Source: Actinopolyspora biskrensis (GTDB lineage Bacteria; Actinomycetota; Actinomycetes; Mycobacteriales; Pseudonocardiaceae). Taken from it: a DNA stretch of 64,000 bases. Location of the stretch: positions 1-64,000 of the forward strand of contig NZ_JACBYW010000009.1 of NCBI RefSeq assembly GCF_013408175.1. Reading direction: 5' to 3'. The notes under the pieces were generated by a model. That model saw only the letters and a program-made list of their open reading frames with translations, was not told where the DNA came from and did no database searches. Made by a program: the position numbers and the translations under genes. Below, piece after piece: positions 62,026 through 64,000 of this stretch. The stretch's first letter is position 1. Every line of letters starts with the position of its first letter.

Positions 62026-64000
62026 ATGGATCAGCAGGAGTCCGAGACGTTCGACGGCCCCGCCGAAGCCCCGGCGGTGCGGGCCGACGCGGCCAAGGTT
62101 CTCGCCGCCGAGGACATGCGCGAGTACGCGATCTTCTCGCTCGACGCGAGCGGCCACGTGGCCAGCTGGAACGCCGGTGCGGCGCGGATGAAGGGGTACA
62201 GCAGCGCGGAAGTCATCGGCAGGCACTTCTCCCTGTTCTACTCCGAGGAGGCGATCACCTCCGGATACCCGCAGTGGGAGCTGGAGCAGGCCGAGGCGCA
62301 CGGCTTCTTCATCGACCGGGGCTGGCGGGTGCGCAAGGACGGCAGCCGGTTCTGGGCCCACGTGGTGATCACCGCCCAGCGGTCCCCCGCGGGCAAGCTG
62401 GACGGGTTCATCAAGATCACCCGCGACGAGAGCGAGGCCGGAGCGCGTCAACAACGATCGATGCGCCGCTTCACCGACCTGTTCGAACTCGCCCCGGTCG
62501 GGATCGCGCTGTTCGACCAGGCGGGCCACCTGCTCGACGCCAACGGCGCACTGGCGGAACTGCTCGGCTATCAGCTGCGGGACTTCTTCGAGATGGCCGA
62601 ACACGACTTCCTGCACCCCAGCGACGAGGGCGGAGTGCTGTTCCCCAGCCCGAACAGCCCCGGAGGCGAGAACGTGGGCGGGCCGGTTCCGCACCGGGTG
62701 CTGGCCCGCTCCGACGGCCAGCCGGTGCTGTGCCAACTGCGCAGCGCGGCCTCGGTGAGCGACGACGGGAGCCGCTCGTGGCTGCTGGTCTTCCACGACG
62801 TGACCGCCCAGGTGAGCCACACCGAGGCCCTGCGCTACCAGGCCACCCACGACGCCACGACCGGGCTGCTCAACCGCAGGGGCTCCGAGGAGCTGCTGTC
62901 CACGCTGCTCTCCCGGAACACGGCCGAGAAGGTCGCCGTGCTGTTCTGCGACCTGAACAACTTCAAACGCGTGAACGACTCGCTCGGGCACACGGCCGGC
63001 GACGAGCTGCTCGCGGAGGTGGCCGAGCACCTGACCAGCGAACTCCCGCCGGAGTGCACCCCGGCCCGCTTCTACGGGGACGAGTTCGTGGTCTTCTGCT
63101 CCGACGTCGACTCCTTCGGCGGCCTGGAGGACTTCACCCGCGAGGTGGGCGAGCTCTTCCGGATGGACGTGCGGCTGCACGGTCGAGTGGTGCACGTGTC
63201 GGCCTCGGTCGGCTCCACGGCGGTCGTGCACCCCGAGACGACCCTGACCGAGCTCATGCGGTCGGCCGAGGCCGCGATGTTCCAGGCCCGGATACGTGGC
63301 CAGGGCCAGACGAACATAGCCCTCGGCCGTGTAGTGCCCAGCCAGGCCGGAATCGACCAGCTCGCCATGGAGCAGCAGCTCCGGGAGGCGATCGACAACG
63401 ACCGGCTGGGGGTGCACTACCAGCCCATCCTCACCAACGACGGATCCGTGGCCCTGGCCGAGGCGCTGCTGCGGTGGAACCACCCCGAGCACGGACCGCT
63501 CACCCCGGACGTCGTGCTCACCGTCGCCGAACGCGGAGGGCTGCTGGCCGAGCTGGACCGCTGCGTGCTGCGCACCGCGCTGCGCGAATCCGCGGGCTGG
63601 CGGCGTCCCGACGGCCGCCAGGTGAGCGTCGCGGTGAACCTCGCCGGTCTGCGCCCCGGACAACCGGGCTTCGCCGAGGAGATCTCCGCGGCGATCGGCG
63701 ACGCCGGGACCTCACCCGAGAACCTGGTGCTGGAGATGGTCGAAACCGTCATCGCGGAGCTGGAGGCACAACCGCTCCAGGCCATGCGCGAACTCGTGGA
63801 CACCGGCGTGCGGTTCGCCATGGACGACTTCGGCAGCGGCTACTCCTCGCTGGCCAGGCTCCGGGACCTGCCCACCCAGATCATCAAACTCGACCGGAAG
63901 TTCGTCTCCGGGCTGGGCACCGAGATCACCGACCTGGGGATCGCTCGGGCCGTGACCGAGCTGACCCGGACCATGGGGCTCACCTGCATCGCCGAGGGCG
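62026..64000 (+). CDS. PAS-PAS-GGDEF-EAL protein, cut by the window edge
   Basis: The first 658 codons are in the window. Residues about 30-140 are a PAS domain (FSLDASGHVASWNAGAARMK, GRHFSLFYSEEA) and 150-265 a second PAS (LFELAPVGIALFDQAGHLLD). The GGDEF domain follows (ATTGLLNRRGSEEL, FCDLNNFKRVNDSLGH) with the active-site loop ARFYGDEFVVF, in which the first Gly of GGDEF is Tyr. The EAL domain starts at LREAIDNDRLGVHYQPIL and has AEALLRWNHPEHGP, LVLEMVETVI, DDFGSGYSSLARLRDLP and IKLDRKF, i.e. the metal and catalytic residues. The protein is expected to hydrolyse c-di-GMP; the GGDEF part is probably a weak or sensory cyclase. It continues past the end. Confidence 0.92.
   Translation, partial: MDQQESETFDGPAEAPAVRADAAKVLAAEDMREYAIFSLDASGHVASWNAGAARMKGYSSAEVIGRHFSLFYSEEAITSGYPQWELEQAEAHGFFIDRGWRVRKDGSRFWAHVVITAQRSPAGKLDGFIKITRDESEAGARQQRSMRRFTDLFELAPVGIALFDQAGHLLDANGALAELLGYQLRDFFEMAEHDFLHPSDEGGVLFPSPNSPGGENVGGPVPHRVLARSDGQPVLCQLRSAASVSDDGSRSWLLVFHDVTAQVSHTEALRYQATHDATTGLLNRRGSEELLSTLLSRNTAEKVAVLFCDLNNFKRVNDSLGHTAGDELLAEVAEHLTSELPPECTPARFYGDEFVVFCSDVDSFGGLEDFTREVGELFRMDVRLHGRVVHVSASVGSTAVVHPETTLTELMRSAEAAMFQARIRGQGQTNIALGRVVPSQAGIDQLAMEQQLREAIDNDRLGVHYQPILTNDGSVALAEALLRWNHPEHGPLTPDVVLTVAERGGLLAELDRCVLRTALRESAGWRRPDGRQVSVAVNLAGLRPGQPGFAEEISAAIGDAGTSPENLVLEMVETVIAELEAQPLQAMRELVDTGVRFAMDDFGSGYSSLARLRDLPTQIIKLDRKFVSGLGTEITDLGIARAVTELTRTMGLTCIAEG

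Overview
This window is high-GC actinobacterial DNA. Short actinomycete-type genes (HTH/DUF5753 with DUF397, CrgA, class E sortase, the FhaA-PknB kinase cluster), frequent GTG/TTG starts and ATGA/GTGA overlaps all point the same way. The mix of DUF397-type genes with the complete fhaA-fhaB-pstP-rodA-pbpA-pknA-pknB block suggests a Pseudonocardiales-like actinomycete; this is an inference from gene content. The kinase block, trpG, crgA, a PH-like gene, ppiA and a CwsA-like gene lie in the order known from the origin-proximal region of Mycobacterium, so the right part of the window is probably near the chromosomal origin.

Layout. 0-2 kb: two coupled small genes diverge from an HTH/DUF397 regulator pair. 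2-13 kb: MsrA, an acyltransferase, a Gln/Pro-rich membrane protein, a 1071-residue methyltransferase/glycosyltransferase fusion, RtcB and a gamma-glutamyltransferase homologue. 12.5-20 kb: pentapeptide protein, aldo/keto reductase, SDR dehydrogenase, a secreted Gly-rich protein, a zinc alcohol dehydrogenase and a RecB-like nuclease. 20-25 kb: a Lys/Ala-rich protein and a regulator locus (XRE/TPR regulator plus phosphotransferase, with two small genes divergent). 25-29 kb: one 1053-residue protein carrying an isocyanide-synthase (PvcA/Dit1) domain behind a HAD-like domain, flanked by large gene-free stretches. 29-35 kb: TetR, a PLP amino-acid aldolase/racemase homologue, a sugar-lactone oxidase, an unknown protein, an IclR regulator and tRNA-Leu(CAG).

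35.2-54 kb is the conserved core. It holds the FHA/phosphatase/kinase operon that controls cell-wall growth with RodA and PbpA, then an NTF2-like protein, TrpG/PabA, a TrkH/TrkA potassium uptake pair, a 51-residue membrane protein, class E sortase, CrgA, a PH-like protein, rhomboid protease, cyclophilin and a CwsA-like protein. 54-64 kb holds a small acidic protein between two large gaps, MgtE, glutamate dehydrogenase, a decayed DsbA/FrnE-type pseudogene, a divergent MFS exporter/TetR pair with an operator, and a PAS-GGDEF-EAL protein that runs off the edge.

The most unusual feature is a dispersed intergenic repeat family of up to about 200 bp. At least ten full or partial copies are recognisable by eye, and most start within a few tens of bases of a stop codon in the same orientation as the upstream gene. 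The most unusual gene is the HAD/isocyanide-synthase fusion at 25.6-28.7 kb.
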